A stretch of 51,767 nucleotides of DNA from Paenibacillus lupini (GTDB lineage: Bacteria; Bacillota; Bacilli; Paenibacillales; Paenibacillaceae), in the NCBI RefSeq assembly GCF_011761355.1, contig NZ_JAASRW010000004.1:1-51767 (forward strand). The letters run 5' to 3'. Positions 1 through 7,663 of this stretch are shown here, piece by piece. The stretch's first letter is position 1. Each line of letters begins with the position of its first letter. Under the pieces are notes generated by a model, which saw only the letters and a program-made list of their open reading frames with translations, was not told the DNA's origin and did no database searches. Both the position numbers and the translations under genes were made by a program.

Positions 1-88
1 CCCTTGAAGACGACGAGGTTGATAGGTTCGGGGTGGAAGCACAGCAATGTGTGGAGCTGACGAATACTAATCGGTCGAGGGCTTATCC
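1..88 (+). rRNA. 23S ribosomal RNA, 3' end (partial)
   Basis: The first 88 bases match the conserved 3' end of bacterial 23S rRNA, including the GAATACTAATCG stretch followed by a G-rich GAGGGCTTATCC end that resembles Bacillus 23S termini. The gene enters from outside the window. It is followed after about 86 bases by tRNA-Asn, with no 5S gene in between. Confidence 0.93.
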
Positions 89-174
89 TAAAACGGTTTA
101 TGATTCATTCATAAACATCGCTTAAGAAGTTTCACTTTCGCATCCAGTTTTCAAGGCTCAAGCTTTGAATGTAT

Positions 175-250
175 TCCCTGATAGCTCAGTTGGTAGAGCA
201 CTCGACTGTTAATCGAGTTGTCACAGGTTCGAGTCCTGTTCGGGGAGCCA
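175..250 (+). tRNA. tRNA-Asn (anticodon GTT)
   Basis: Complete cloverleaf of 76 nt: 7-bp acceptor (TCCCTGA with TCGGGGA, one G-T pair), GTT in a 7-nt anticodon loop, TTCGAGT in the T arm, encoded CCA. First tRNA after the 23S gene and probably part of the rRNA transcript. Confidence 0.97.
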
Positions 251-253
251 TTT

Positions 254-329
254 GCTCTCATAGCTCAGTAGGTAGAGTGCATCCATGGTAAGGATGAGGT
301 CACCGGTTCGATCCCGGTTGAGAGCTCCA
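254..329 (+). tRNA. tRNA-Thr (anticodon GGT)
   Basis: 76-nt cloverleaf. The anticodon stem CATCC/GGATG encloses a loop with GGT. The acceptor arms pair over 7 bp and CCA is encoded. Only 3 nt separate it from tRNA-Asn. Confidence 0.97.
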
Positions 330-345
330 GTAGAAGTTTTTGTAA

Positions 346-420
346 GGCCCGTTGGTCAAGTGGTTAAGACACCTCCCTTTCACGGAGGTAACAGGGGTTC
401 GAGTCCCCTACGGGTCACCA
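346..420 (+). tRNA. tRNA-Glu (anticodon TTC)
   Basis: 75-nt cloverleaf with anticodon stem CCTCC/GGAGG, loop containing TTC, T arm GGTTCGAGTCC and encoded CCA. Confidence 0.97.
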
Positions 421-456
421 TAATTTCTTTTGTGTTGGTGGAAGTAAATTGCCTGT

Positions 457-532
457 GGAGGCTTAGCTCAGCTGGGAGAGCATCTGCCTTACAAGCAGAG
501 GGTCGGGGGTTCGATCCCCTCAGCCTCCACCA
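457..532 (+). tRNA. tRNA-Val (anticodon TAC)
   Basis: 76-nt cloverleaf. Acceptor GGAGGCT pairs with AGCCTCC, anticodon stem TCTGC/GCAGA, loop containing TAC, encoded CCA. Confidence 0.97.
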
Positions 533-541
533 TTACAGCTT

Positions 542-616
542 TGGGGATTAGCCAAGCGGTAAGGCAACGGACTTTGACTCCGTCATTCCAAGGTTCGAAT
601 CCTTGATCCCCAGCCA
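542..616 (+). tRNA. tRNA-Gln (anticodon TTG)
   Basis: 75-nt cloverleaf. Acceptor TGGGGAT pairs with ATCCCCA, anticodon stem CGGA/TCCG, loop containing TTG, encoded CCA after discriminator G. Confidence 0.97.
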
Positions 617-624
617 TTTATTAC

Positions 625-697
625 GAGCCATTAGCTCAGTTGGTAGAGCACCTGACTTTTAATCAGGGTGTCGAAGGTTCGAGTCCTTCATGGCTCA
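625..697 (+). tRNA. tRNA-Lys (anticodon TTT), CCA not encoded
   Basis: 73-nt cloverleaf. Acceptor GAGCCAT pairs with ATGGCTC and the anticodon loop contains TTT. The discriminator A is followed by CTT instead of CCA, so the 3' CCA must be added by tRNA nucleotidyltransferase. The other ten tRNAs in the window encode CCA. Confidence 0.95.
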
Positions 698-721
698 CTT
701 TTCTTAATAAGTTTCACCCAT

Positions 722-804
722 GCGCGTATGGCGGAATTGGCAGACGCACCAGACTTAGGATCTGGCGGGCAACCGTGGGGGTTCAAGTCCCTCTACGCGC
801 ACCA
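722..804 (+). tRNA. tRNA-Leu (anticodon TAG)
   Basis: 83-nt class II tRNA with a long variable arm. Acceptor GCGCGTA pairs with TACGCGC, the anticodon loop contains TAG, CCA is encoded. Last tRNA of the rRNA-linked cluster and followed by a terminator. Confidence 0.97.
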
Positions 805-815
805 TACTTAACACT

Positions 816-848
816 CAACCTTCAGGAGATGTCCTGAAGGTTTTTTTG
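816..848 (+). terminator. Rho-independent terminator of the rRNA/tRNA cluster
   Basis: Inverted repeat AACCTTCAGGA / TCCTGAAGGTT around a short loop, directly followed by a run of T. It closes the first tRNA cluster. Confidence 0.9.
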
Positions 849-890
849 TGCTACATTATAGCCATACGACTTAAGAAATGAGGGAGAATA

Positions 891-1628
891 ATGATGAATG
901 AAACGATAGGTTTACTGAAGCAGCATCGCTCCATTCGGAAGTTCACGAAGGATCCGGTTACTGCTGAACAATTGGATGCGATATTAACGGCAGCACAACA
1001 GGCGTCGACCTCAAGCAATATGCAGGCCTATTCGGTTATTGGTATTACTGATAAGGAGCTTCGCAGTGAGCTGGCAAAGCTTGCAGGCAATCAAGCTTAT
1101 ATAGAAGAGAGTTCTGTCTTCCTCGTCTGGTGTGCGGATCTGTACCGCTGGGAACAAGCGGCTAAGCGGCATTATGATGAGGAAATACTTAGTACAACAG
1201 AAAACTTCATTATTGGAACAGTAGATGCTGCTCTGGCCGCTCAAAATGCTGCTGTTGCGGCGGAGTCACTTGGGCTCGGTATCGTGTATATTGGCGGCAT
1301 ACGTAATCAACCAGAACAAATATCTGAGCTCTTAGAGCTTCCTCAACATGTGTATCCGGTGTTTGGGATGTGTATTGGTGTTCCAGATCAATCTCCGCTT
1401 GATCGGCCACGGTTGCCGCGTTCAGCTGTTTATTACGAGAATAGCTATAATACGAGTACTATAGATTCAAATATTGATGCTTATGACGAGACGATGAGCA
1501 ATTATATGAGGGCTAGATCAAATGGAAAGGCAGGCACAACCTGGTCGGAGGCTATGGCAGCCAAGGCAGGGCCAGTACGTATGCATATGCGCTCCTTCCT
1601 ACAGAAGCAAGGATTCGAGCTCGAATAA
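891..1628 (+). CDS. nfrA: NfrA-family FMN-dependent NADPH oxidoreductase (nitroreductase)
   Basis: 245 residues, close to B. subtilis NfrA1 (about 249). Cytoplasmic flavoprotein family that reduces nitroaromatics, FMN and other acceptors with NAD(P)H. The N-terminal HRSIRKF motif binds the FMN phosphate; QQASTSSNMQAYSVI and LGIVYIGGIRN are further family blocks, and the C-terminal PRLPRSAVYYENSYN stretch is characteristic of the NfsA/NfrA subgroup. Two ATG codons are adjacent (891 and 894). The ribosome binding site AGGGAG at 881-886 is better spaced for 894, so the product may start one residue later. The gene stands alone between the rRNA-linked tRNAs and the iron-uptake ATPase. The physiological substrate cannot be read from the sequence. 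Confidence 0.9.
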   Translation: MMNETIGLLKQHRSIRKFTKDPVTAEQLDAILTAAQQASTSSNMQAYSVIGITDKELRSELAKLAGNQAYIEESSVFLVWCADLYRWEQAAKRHYDEEILSTTENFIIGTVDAALAAQNAAVAAESLGLGIVYIGGIRNQPEQISELLELPQHVYPVFGMCIGVPDQSPLDRPRLPRSAVYYENSYNTSTIDSNIDAYDETMSNYMRARSNGKAGTTWSEAMAAKAGPVRMHMRSFLQKQGFELE

Positions 1629-1709
1629 GTTTATGTGCCGATCGTGAACCGAAACATGACTGTCAATGCATGTGGACAAGTATCGCATTTCTGTCATTGA
1701 CATCTCATC

Positions 1710-1724
1710 TGAGAACGATTATCA
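1710..1724. promoter_or_regulatory. Fur box 1 (upstream copy)
   Basis: TGAGAACGATTATCA matches the Fur 7-1-7 consensus TGATAATNATTATCA at 12 of 14 defined positions. It lies 30 bp upstream of a stronger second copy. Confidence 0.65.
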
Positions 1725-1739
1725 TTATACCTAGTTAAT

Positions 1740-1754
1740 TGATAATTGTTATCA
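1740..1754. promoter_or_regulatory. Fur box 2
   Basis: TGATAATTGTTATCA matches the Bacillus Fur consensus at 13 of 14 defined positions. It lies about 70 bp upstream of the start of the ATPase gene, so iron repression of that gene is very likely. Confidence 0.85.
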
Positions 1755-1824
1755 CGGACGCGCTGTTAGCGCATAATAACGGAAACGGGCCGCTTTACGG
1801 CATCGGAAGGAGCGTGCAGGTCAC

Positions 1825-2676
1825 ATGATTCGTCTTACGACTTCGAATCTCGACATTGCTTATGATGATCGTCTCATCGTTCAAAATTTAAATATTGCTA
1901 TTCCTCAAGGTAAGATTACAGCCCTTGTAGGCTCCAATGGATCGGGCAAATCGACCATCCTGAAGACGATGGCGCGTTTAATGCATCCATCAGGAGGCAG
2001 TGTACTGCTGGACGGTAGATCAATTCATAAGCAGTCAACGAAGGAAGTGGCGAAGCAGCTGGCTATTTTGCCGCAAAATCCGACGGCCCCAGACGGTCTT
2101 ACCGTTGCAGAGCTCGTATCTTATGGACGTTTTCCCTATCAGAAGGGCTTTGGCTCATTGACTAAGGAAGACCGCCGCATTATTCAATGGGCAATTGAAG
2201 CTACCGGGATGGGTGAATTTGCAGAACGTCCAGTAGATCAATTATCGGGCGGCCAACGTCAACGTGCATGGATTGCGATGGCTCTTGCGCAAGAGACAGA
2301 TATATTGTTCCTTGATGAGCCAACAACGTTTTTGGATATGGCCCATCAGCTTGAAGTTCTGCATTTGCTGCAGAAGCTTAATGAGATGAATAATCGTACG
2401 GTTGTCATGGTTGTGCATGATTTGAACCATGCTTCCCGTTACGCTCACCATATGGTTGCGATTAAGAAAGGTACAGTTGTAGGTGAAGGTACGCCAGCCG
2501 AAGTTATGACACCGGATATTTTACGTGAGGTGTTCAACATCGAGGCAGACATTGTACCGGACCCGCGTACTGGTGTACCTTTATGCTTACCTTATGCATT
2601 GGCTGGTGAACCGGCTGCTGATAAAGTGTTGGTAACAGCACAGCCTGAACGTATTCTGACTGCAGCAGGGGCATAA
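1825..2676 (+). CDS. Iron-siderophore ABC transporter ATP-binding protein (FecE/FhuC/YusV type)
   Basis: 283 residues, a single ABC ATPase domain. Walker [10 protein letters not shown] is at about residues 36-44, signature LSGGQRQR at about 140-147, Walker B ILFLDEP at about 160-166, then TTFLD and the switch histidine in [14 protein letters not shown]. The sequence style is that of ferric-siderophore/cobalamin importer ATPases that energise a membrane permease dimer. No permease or binding protein gene is adjacent, as for B. subtilis YusV, a stand-alone ATPase serving several siderophore importers. Two Fur boxes upstream support an iron-uptake role. The ribosome binding site GGAAGGAG at about 1804-1811 is somewhat far from the ATG. 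Which siderophores are imported is not visible. Confidence 0.9.
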   Translation: MIRLTTSNLDIAYDDRLIVQNLNIAIPQGKITALVGSNGSGKSTILKTMARLMHPSGGSVLLDGRSIHKQSTKEVAKQLAILPQNPTAPDGLTVAELVSYGRFPYQKGFGSLTKEDRRIIQWAIEATGMGEFAERPVDQLSGGQRQRAWIAMALAQETDILFLDEPTTFLDMAHQLEVLHLLQKLNEMNNRTVVMVVHDLNHASRYAHHMVAIKKGTVVGEGTPAEVMTPDILREVFNIEADIVPDPRTGVPLCLPYALAGEPAADKVLVTAQPERILTAAGA

Positions 2677-2689
2677 TGATTAGCTTGAG

Positions 2690-2722
2690 AAAGCCGTGCT
2701 AAGTAAGCACGGCTTTTACTTT
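2690..2722 (+). terminator. Rho-independent terminator after the ATPase gene
   Basis: Perfect 10-bp stem AAGCCGTGCT / AGCACGGCTT with a 5-nt loop and a T-rich tail. Confidence 0.9.
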
Positions 2723-2766
2723 TCTTGGTCCTCTAAAATAATCTCAAAAAAACTTTTATAAAACAG

Positions 2767-2795
2767 TTGCATTTTGTTTTTGAAGGTGATATATT
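2767..2795 (+). promoter_or_regulatory. Promoter of the second tRNA cluster
   Basis: TTGCAT, a 17-bp spacer, then TATATT, a good sigma-A promoter about 50 bp upstream of the first tRNA of this cluster. It shows that these tRNAs are transcribed independently of the rRNA operon. Confidence 0.75.
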
Positions 2796-2846
2796 ATTAC
2801 TTGTCGCCGCGATGATAAACGGAACGGACGACAGCGAAAGTAACAT

Positions 2847-2921
2847 GCGGAAGTGGCTCAGCGGTAGAGCATCGCCTTGCCAAGGCGAGGGTCGCGGGTT
2901 CGATTCCCGTCTTCCGCTCCA
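2847..2921 (+). tRNA. tRNA-Gly (anticodon GCC)
   Basis: 75-nt cloverleaf. Anticodon stem TCGCC/GGCGA, loop containing GCC, acceptor GCGGAAG/CTTCCGC, encoded CCA. Confidence 0.97.
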
Positions 2922-2927
2922 TAATGT

Positions 2928-3004
2928 GCGGCCTTAGCTCAGCTGGATAGAGCGTTTGACTACGAATCAAAAGGTCAGGAGTTCGAATCTCTTAGGCCGC
3001 GCCA
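2928..3004 (+). tRNA. tRNA-Arg (anticodon ACG)
   Basis: 77-nt cloverleaf. Acceptor GCGGCCT/AGGCCGC, anticodon stem TTTGA/TCAAA, loop containing ACG (the A is expected to be edited to inosine), encoded CCA. Confidence 0.97.
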
Positions 3005-3033
3005 ATTTTTCTCAAATACTTACTTATACTTGT

Positions 3034-3110
3034 CGGGATGTAGCTCAGCTTGGTAGAGCACCTGGTTTGGGACCAGGGGGTCGCATGTTCAAATCGTGTC
3101 ATCCCGACCA
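3034..3110 (+). tRNA. tRNA-Pro (anticodon TGG)
   Basis: 77-nt cloverleaf with anticodon stem CCTGG/CCAGG, loop containing TGG, encoded CCA. Confidence 0.97.
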
Positions 3111-3117
3111 CTTATAT

Positions 3118-3191
3118 GCGGGTGTAGTTCAATGGTAGAACTTTAGCCTTCCAAGCTAATAGCGTGGGTTCGATTCCCATCACCCGCTCCA
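3118..3191 (+). tRNA. tRNA-Gly (anticodon TCC)
   Basis: 74-nt cloverleaf. Acceptor GCGGGTG/CACCCGC, loop containing TCC, encoded CCA. With the GCC isoacceptor at 2847 the cluster supplies both common glycine tRNAs. Confidence 0.97.
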
Positions 3192-3205
3192 GATTTTCAA
3201 ACAAT

Positions 3206-3228
3206 CTCCTTCTTCGGAAGGAGTTTTT
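3206..3228 (+). terminator. Terminator of the second tRNA cluster
   Basis: A 7-bp stem CTCCTTC/GAAGGAG capped by a stable TTCG tetraloop and followed by TTTTT. Confidence 0.88.
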
Positions 3229-3248
3229 ATATTTTATATCCTAACATT

Positions 3249-3273
3249 GGCAGCCCTTGCGGGGGCTGCCTTT
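3249..3273 (+). terminator. Second hairpin after the tRNA cluster
   Basis: 8-bp stem GGCAGCCC/GGGCTGCC followed by only TTT. It may back up the preceding terminator. Confidence 0.5.
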
Positions 3274-3307
3274 CCTGCGTTCTAAAAAGAAAGTGGGCGC
3301 TTCGGGC

Positions 3308-3336
3308 TTCAACCGAGCGTCATTTTGTAGTATGAT
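3308..3336 (+). promoter_or_regulatory. Possible ppc promoter
   Basis: TATGAT at 3331-3336 is a good -10 box. The element 17 bp upstream, TTCAAC, is a weak -35 match, so the promoter may be weak or activator-dependent. Confidence 0.4.
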
Positions 3337-3377
3337 GAAAAGAAGATGAAAATGCGTTAAAGTACAGGAGGATCAGT

Positions 3378-6188
3378 ATGTCGGACCAAGTAACATCGAC
3401 TTTATCGGCACAACACCGGCCGCAGGCTAACAATTTGCTGCGCAGAGACGTCCGTTTCCTAGGCAACATACTCGGGGAAGTGCTCGTCCATCAAGGTGGC
3501 CGTGAGCTGCTGGATATTGTTGAACAAATTCGTGAAACAAGTAAAGCCTTGCGCGCAGAATTTGTGCCTGAGCTTTTTGAACAGTTTAAGACGACGGTTG
3601 CATCGTTAAGCCCGGAAATTCGCCATCAGGTGATCCGTGCCTTTGCGATCTATTTCCAATTGGTCAACATTGCAGAGCAGAATCATCGTATTCGCCGCAA
3701 ACGTGATTATGAGCGTTCGGCTGGGGAAAGTGTACAACGCGGTTCCATCGAGAGCGCTATTTCGGATTTGAAGGAGCGTAATATCGATATTGAAGGTGTT
3801 CAAGAGATCTTGAGCAACATTTCACTAGAGCTCGTTATGACTGCGCATCCAACGGAAGCGACACGTCGTGCCGTGCTTGATATTCATAAGCGGATTGCTG
3901 AAGATGTAATGGAACTTGATAATCCGACTCTGACTTACCGTGAACGCGAGATCCTTCGGGACAAGCTGCTGAATGAAGTGCTTATTTTGTGGCAAACTGA
4001 TGAGCTTCGTGACCGTAAGCCAACTGTTATTGATGAAGTACGCAATGGCTTGTATTATTTCGACGAGACATTGTTCGAAGTGCTTCCTAACGTATATGAA
4101 GAACTGGAACGCAATCTTACTAAATACTATCCAGGCGAGAAATGGCATGTACCAAGCTATCTGCGCTTCGGCTCATGGATCGGCGGAGACCGCGACGGTA
4201 ACCCGTCGGTAACTGCGAAGGTAACATGGGAGACGCTGACGCTTAACCGCCAGCTTGCTATTAAGAAATATGAAGAGAAATTGCATGAGCTTGTCAGCAT
4301 TCTGAGCTTCAGCACAAACCTTGTTGAGGTATCGGAAGAGCTGATCAACTCGATCAAGAAAGATCGTGAGCATGTCGAACTGAAATGTATTGACCTGTGG
4401 CGTAATGCGAAAGAGCCATACCGCATTAAGCTCGGCTTTATGCTTGAGAAGCTGGCTAACACTCGTGATGAGTCCCTCAAAGGCTCTCCTATGCGTTACA
4501 ACAGCGCAAGCGAACTGCTTGATGAACTGCATATCATCGACCGCAGCTTACGCGGTCATTTTGCAGATTACGTAGCCGATACACATATCGGTAAGCTTGT
4601 CCGTCAAGTTGAGCTGTTTGGATTCCATATGCTTGCTTTGGATATCCGCCAGCACAGCCAAGAGCATGAGAATGCGATGTCGGAAATTTTGGCGAAGATG
4701 AATGTTGTAGCGAACTACGGCTCGCTTTCCGAAGAAGAGAAGATTGCTCTTCTCAGCAAATTGCTGGAGGACCCTCGTCCACTTACTTCGTCGCATCTGG
4801 ATTATTCTCCATCGACTCGTGAGTGCCTGGACGTATATCAAACGGTCTACAAAGCACAGCAGGAGTTTGGACCAGAATGTATTTCGACTTATCTGATTAG
4901 TATGACGCAAGGTGCTAGCGACATGCTGGAGGTTATGGTATTTGCGAAAGAGGTAGGCTTGTTCCGTAAAGAAGCAGACGGCAGCGTTCGCTGCACACTG
5001 CAATCGGTACCTCTCTTCGAGACAATTGATGACCTGCATGCTGCTCCTGGTATCATGAAGCTGCTCTTCGAACTGCCAATCTATCGTCAAGCTGTAGCGG
5101 CAAGAGGCGACCTGCATGAAATCATGCTTGGTTACTCCGATAGTAATAAAGACGGCGGCGCGGTAACAGCGAACTGGGAATTGCGCGTAGCCCTGAATGA
5201 TATTACAGCAACTGCAGGTGAACATGGCGTTAAGCTGAAGTTCTTCCATGGACGCGGCGGTGCACTTGGCCGTGGCGGTATGCCACTTAACCGCAGTATT
5301 CTGGCACAGCCTCCACATACGGTTGGCGGCGGCATTAAGATTACAGAGCAAGGCGAAGTATTGTCTTCGCGTTACTCAATGCAGGGCATTGCATATCGCA
5401 GCCTTGAGCAAGCATCGTGGGCGCTTATTACAGCAGCACGTCTTGCGAAATATCCACAAGCTCAAGATGATGCCGTGTTGAAAGAGTGGGAAGAGATTTC
5501 ACGTTCCATCTCCGAGACTGCATTGAACAAGTACCAGGATCTGATCTTCCGTGATCCAGACTTCCTGACTTACTTCAAAGAGTCGACTCCACTTCCTGAG
5601 GTAGGCGAACTGAACATTGGTTCCCGTCCTTCGAAACGGAAGAACAGCGATCGCTTTGAGGATCTGCGTGCGATTCCTTGGGTATTTGCTTGGACGCAAA
5701 GCCGTTACTTGCTGCCTGCATGGTATGCAGCGGGTACTGCGCTTAAGCAGTACACGGGTGAGGATGAACAGCGTCTGACAACACTGAAGACGATGTATGA
5801 GAAATTCCCGTTCTTCCGTTCGCTGATCGACAATCTGCAAATGGCACTTGCTAAAGCAGATCTGACGATTGCGAAGGAGTATGCGGATATGATCTCCGAC
5901 AGCACGATTCGTGATCGTATCTTTACTCAAATCGAGAACGAGTATAAGCTGACTTCGGATATGATTCTGAGCATTACAGGACAAGATGAGATTCTGGATA
6001 ACGTACCAGTCATTCAAGAATCGATTCGTCTGCGTAATCCGTACGTTGATCCACTCAGCTACATGCAAGTTCAGCTCCTCACAGAGCTGAGGGAGCTTCG
6101 TGCGAAGGATGAAGATGATCCTGAACTGCTCCGTGAAGTTCTTCTTACGATTAACGGAATTGCAGCTGGTCTGAGAAATACAGGCTAA
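3378..6188 (+). CDS. ppc: Phosphoenolpyruvate carboxylase
   Basis: 936 residues, the usual length for bacterial PEP carboxylase. It carboxylates phosphoenolpyruvate with bicarbonate to oxaloacetate, refilling the TCA cycle. Visible signatures: the catalytic-histidine motif TAHPTEATRR (His about residue 157), GYSDSNKDGG (about 585-594), the FHGRGGALGRGG loop (about 623-634) and the conserved C-terminal end LRNTG. The start has AGGAGG at a good distance. The gene is monocistronic, with a long terminator hairpin directly downstream. B. subtilis uses pyruvate carboxylase and lacks ppc, while many Paenibacilli carry it. Confidence 0.98.
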   Translation: MSDQVTSTLSAQHRPQANNLLRRDVRFLGNILGEVLVHQGGRELLDIVEQIRETSKALRAEFVPELFEQFKTTVASLSPEIRHQVIRAFAIYFQLVNIAEQNHRIRRKRDYERSAGESVQRGSIESAISDLKERNIDIEGVQEILSNISLELVMTAHPTEATRRAVLDIHKRIAEDVMELDNPTLTYREREILRDKLLNEVLILWQTDELRDRKPTVIDEVRNGLYYFDETLFEVLPNVYEELERNLTKYYPGEKWHVPSYLRFGSWIGGDRDGNPSVTAKVTWETLTLNRQLAIKKYEEKLHELVSILSFSTNLVEVSEELINSIKKDREHVELKCIDLWRNAKEPYRIKLGFMLEKLANTRDESLKGSPMRYNSASELLDELHIIDRSLRGHFADYVADTHIGKLVRQVELFGFHMLALDIRQHSQEHENAMSEILAKMNVVANYGSLSEEEKIALLSKLLEDPRPLTSSHLDYSPSTRECLDVYQTVYKAQQEFGPECISTYLISMTQGASDMLEVMVFAKEVGLFRKEADGSVRCTLQSVPLFETIDDLHAAPGIMKLLFELPIYRQAVAARGDLHEIMLGYSDSNKDGGAVTANWELRVALNDITATAGEHGVKLKFFHGRGGALGRGGMPLNRSILAQPPHTVGGGIKITEQGEVLSSRYSMQGIAYRSLEQASWALITAARLAKYPQAQDDAVLKEWEEISRSISETALNKYQDLIFRDPDFLTYFKESTPLPEVGELNIGSRPSKRKNSDRFEDLRAIPWVFAWTQSRYLLPAWYAAGTALKQYTGEDEQRLTTLKTMYEKFPFFRSLIDNLQMALAKADLTIAKEYADMISDSTIRDRIFTQIENEYKLTSDMILSITGQDEILDNVPVIQESIRLRNPYVDPLSYMQVQLLTELRELRAKDEDDPELLREVLLTINGIAAGLRNTG

Positions 6189-6201
6189 TAGAAATATGGA
6201 T

Positions 6202-6246
6202 AAAACCGGACATTTGGCTTATTACAAGTCGAATGTCCGGTTTTTT
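6202..6246 (+). terminator. ppc terminator
   Basis: 13-bp inverted repeat AAAACCGGACATT / AATGTCCGGTTTT followed by T residues. Confidence 0.92.
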
Positions 6247-6377
6247 GTGTATTTGTCTATTTCTTTATCCTCCTTTTAAATTCACTTAAGTTTGATTTAA
6301 GGTACATGCCTCATGATAGGAATCAAGCAAGGGACATGAATCGCAAATCGCGGTCGTAATGAAAAGGAGCGATAAAG

Positions 6378-7502
6378 ATGAACAATGAATATGAAAATAA
6401 CCATAATAACGTAAATGATACAGATAAGCCGGAATCCACAGCGGAACATAAACCTTACACTTATACTTACGGACCCAATCGTTCTGCATCTACTCTTAGG
6501 ACAGCCTACGAGAATCAGTTAATGAAGTTGACTGATGAAGGCGGGGAACAAGGGAATTCAGGATGGGGAAGCAAGAAACCAGGTAAGAAGAAGTCGCAGG
6601 CAAAAGCGATGGTGGCCGCTTTTCTAGTTGGCGCCGTGGTCATCAGTGGTTTCATGTATGCATCGGACCGGACAAACTTGTTCACAGGTAACGAGCAAGC
6701 TTCTACAGCAGCAACAACGACCGCAAGTAACTCGGCGCAGCAGGCAGCAGGTGTAACAACAGCATCAGTTAGTGTTGATGCCACTATCGCAGATGTTTAT
6801 AAAGCAGCATCTCCTGCAGTAGTAAAGATTGAGAACTACACGCAGCCGGTACAAAGCAACGGCAGAGGGTATGGAGGAAGAGGTGGATTCCAAGGGTTTG
6901 GACAGGTCCCGCAGACACAAGAGGACAGTGGGCAGTCAGGTTCGACAGACAGCTCACAGCTTGAACTGGCTGGAACGGGCACAGGATTCTTTTTCGAATC
7001 ATCCGGCTATATCCTAACTAACCAGCATGTTGTAGCAGATGCGTCGCAGGTGAAGGTTCAAGTAGAAGGCTATGATGAGCCGTTCATTGCAGAGGTGGTA
7101 GGGGAGAATGCGGAACAGGATTTGGCCGTACTCAAAATCAGTGGAACAGAGGCATTCCCCACACTCGCAATCGGTGACTCGAATCAAACGGCTATTGGCG
7201 ACTGGGTGATCGCAATTGGTAACCCATATGGCTTCGATCATACGATGACGGTTGGAGTACTAAGCGCGAAGGAGCGTCCAATCACAATCAGTGATGAAGA
7301 CGGTGATCATGTGTACGAGCATTTGCTGCAAACTGATGCTTCGATTAATCCAGGTAACTCCGGTGGTCCGCTGCTGAATGCGAGCGGCCAAGTGATTGGG
7401 ATTAACACTGCTGTGAACTCTGAGGCGCAAGGTATTGGTTTCGCCATTCCGACAAGTACGATTCAAGAAACACTTAAACAGCTCGTTGGTCATAATGTAT
7501 AA
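6378..7502 (+). CDS. Membrane-anchored HtrA/DegP-like S1C serine protease lacking a PDZ domain
   Basis: 374 residues. The N-terminal 76 residues are hydrophilic, rich in Asn/Asp/Lys and cytoplasmic. One membrane helix follows (about 77-95), then an extracytoplasmic Ser/Thr/Ala-rich linker, a Gly/Gln-rich insertion (about 160-185) and a trypsin-like domain. Catalytic triad: His217 in TNQHVVAD, Asp248 in EQDLAVLKI, Ser328 in NPGNSGGPL. Gram-positive HtrA proteins degrade misfolded secreted proteins and normally end in a PDZ domain; this one stops about 45 residues after the catalytic serine, and the following hairpin leaves no room for a PDZ. Ribosome binding site AAGGAG at about 6363-6368. It sits alone between ppc and an exporter gene. 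Confidence 0.9.
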   Translation: MNNEYENNHNNVNDTDKPESTAEHKPYTYTYGPNRSASTLRTAYENQLMKLTDEGGEQGNSGWGSKKPGKKKSQAKAMVAAFLVGAVVISGFMYASDRTNLFTGNEQASTAATTTASNSAQQAAGVTTASVSVDATIADVYKAASPAVVKIENYTQPVQSNGRGYGGRGGFQGFGQVPQTQEDSGQSGSTDSSQLELAGTGTGFFFESSGYILTNQHVVADASQVKVQVEGYDEPFIAEVVGENAEQDLAVLKISGTEAFPTLAIGDSNQTAIGDWVIAIGNPYGFDHTMTVGVLSAKERPITISDEDGDHVYEHLLQTDASINPGNSGGPLLNASGQVIGINTAVNSEAQGIGFAIPTSTIQETLKQLVGHNV

Positions 7503-7525
7503 AGCCATTATTTGATAAATTATCT

Positions 7526-7560
7526 GAAGCGGAGAGGCATGCGGGCCTCTCCGCTTCTTC
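7526..7560 (+). terminator. Terminator-like hairpin after the protease gene
   Basis: 13-bp perfect stem GAAGCGGAGAGGC / GCCTCTCCGCTTC. The tail TTCTAT is only moderately T-rich. Confidence 0.7.
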
Positions 7561-7564
7561 TATA

Positions 7565-7626
7565 ATAAGGGCAGAATCGAAGAGGACTGACGTGCCTTCC
7601 GCTTTGCTATATAAGGGCAGAACCGA
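7565..7626 (+). repeat. Short direct repeat upstream of the exporter gene
   Basis: ATAAGGGCAGAAYCGA occurs at 7565-7580 and 7611-7626 with a single mismatch, just upstream of the DMT exporter. It could be a regulator site or a chance duplication. Confidence 0.5.
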
Positions 7627-7663
7627 TATAATAGACCAGGTGTGAATGGAGGATTTTTGTAAT

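Noticed and set aside
89..174. 5S rRNA gene between 23S and tRNA-Asn
   Set aside because: Only 86 bases are available and no 5S motif (such as CGAAC in loop B) is present.
285..837. Short open frames across the tRNA cluster
   Set aside because: They read through tRNA genes and give the usual artefact peptides (for example GRGFDPL).
4548..5351. 267-residue open frame antisense to ppc
   Set aside because: Lies wholly inside a textbook PEP carboxylase gene and has unlikely composition (Cys/His/Arg-rich).
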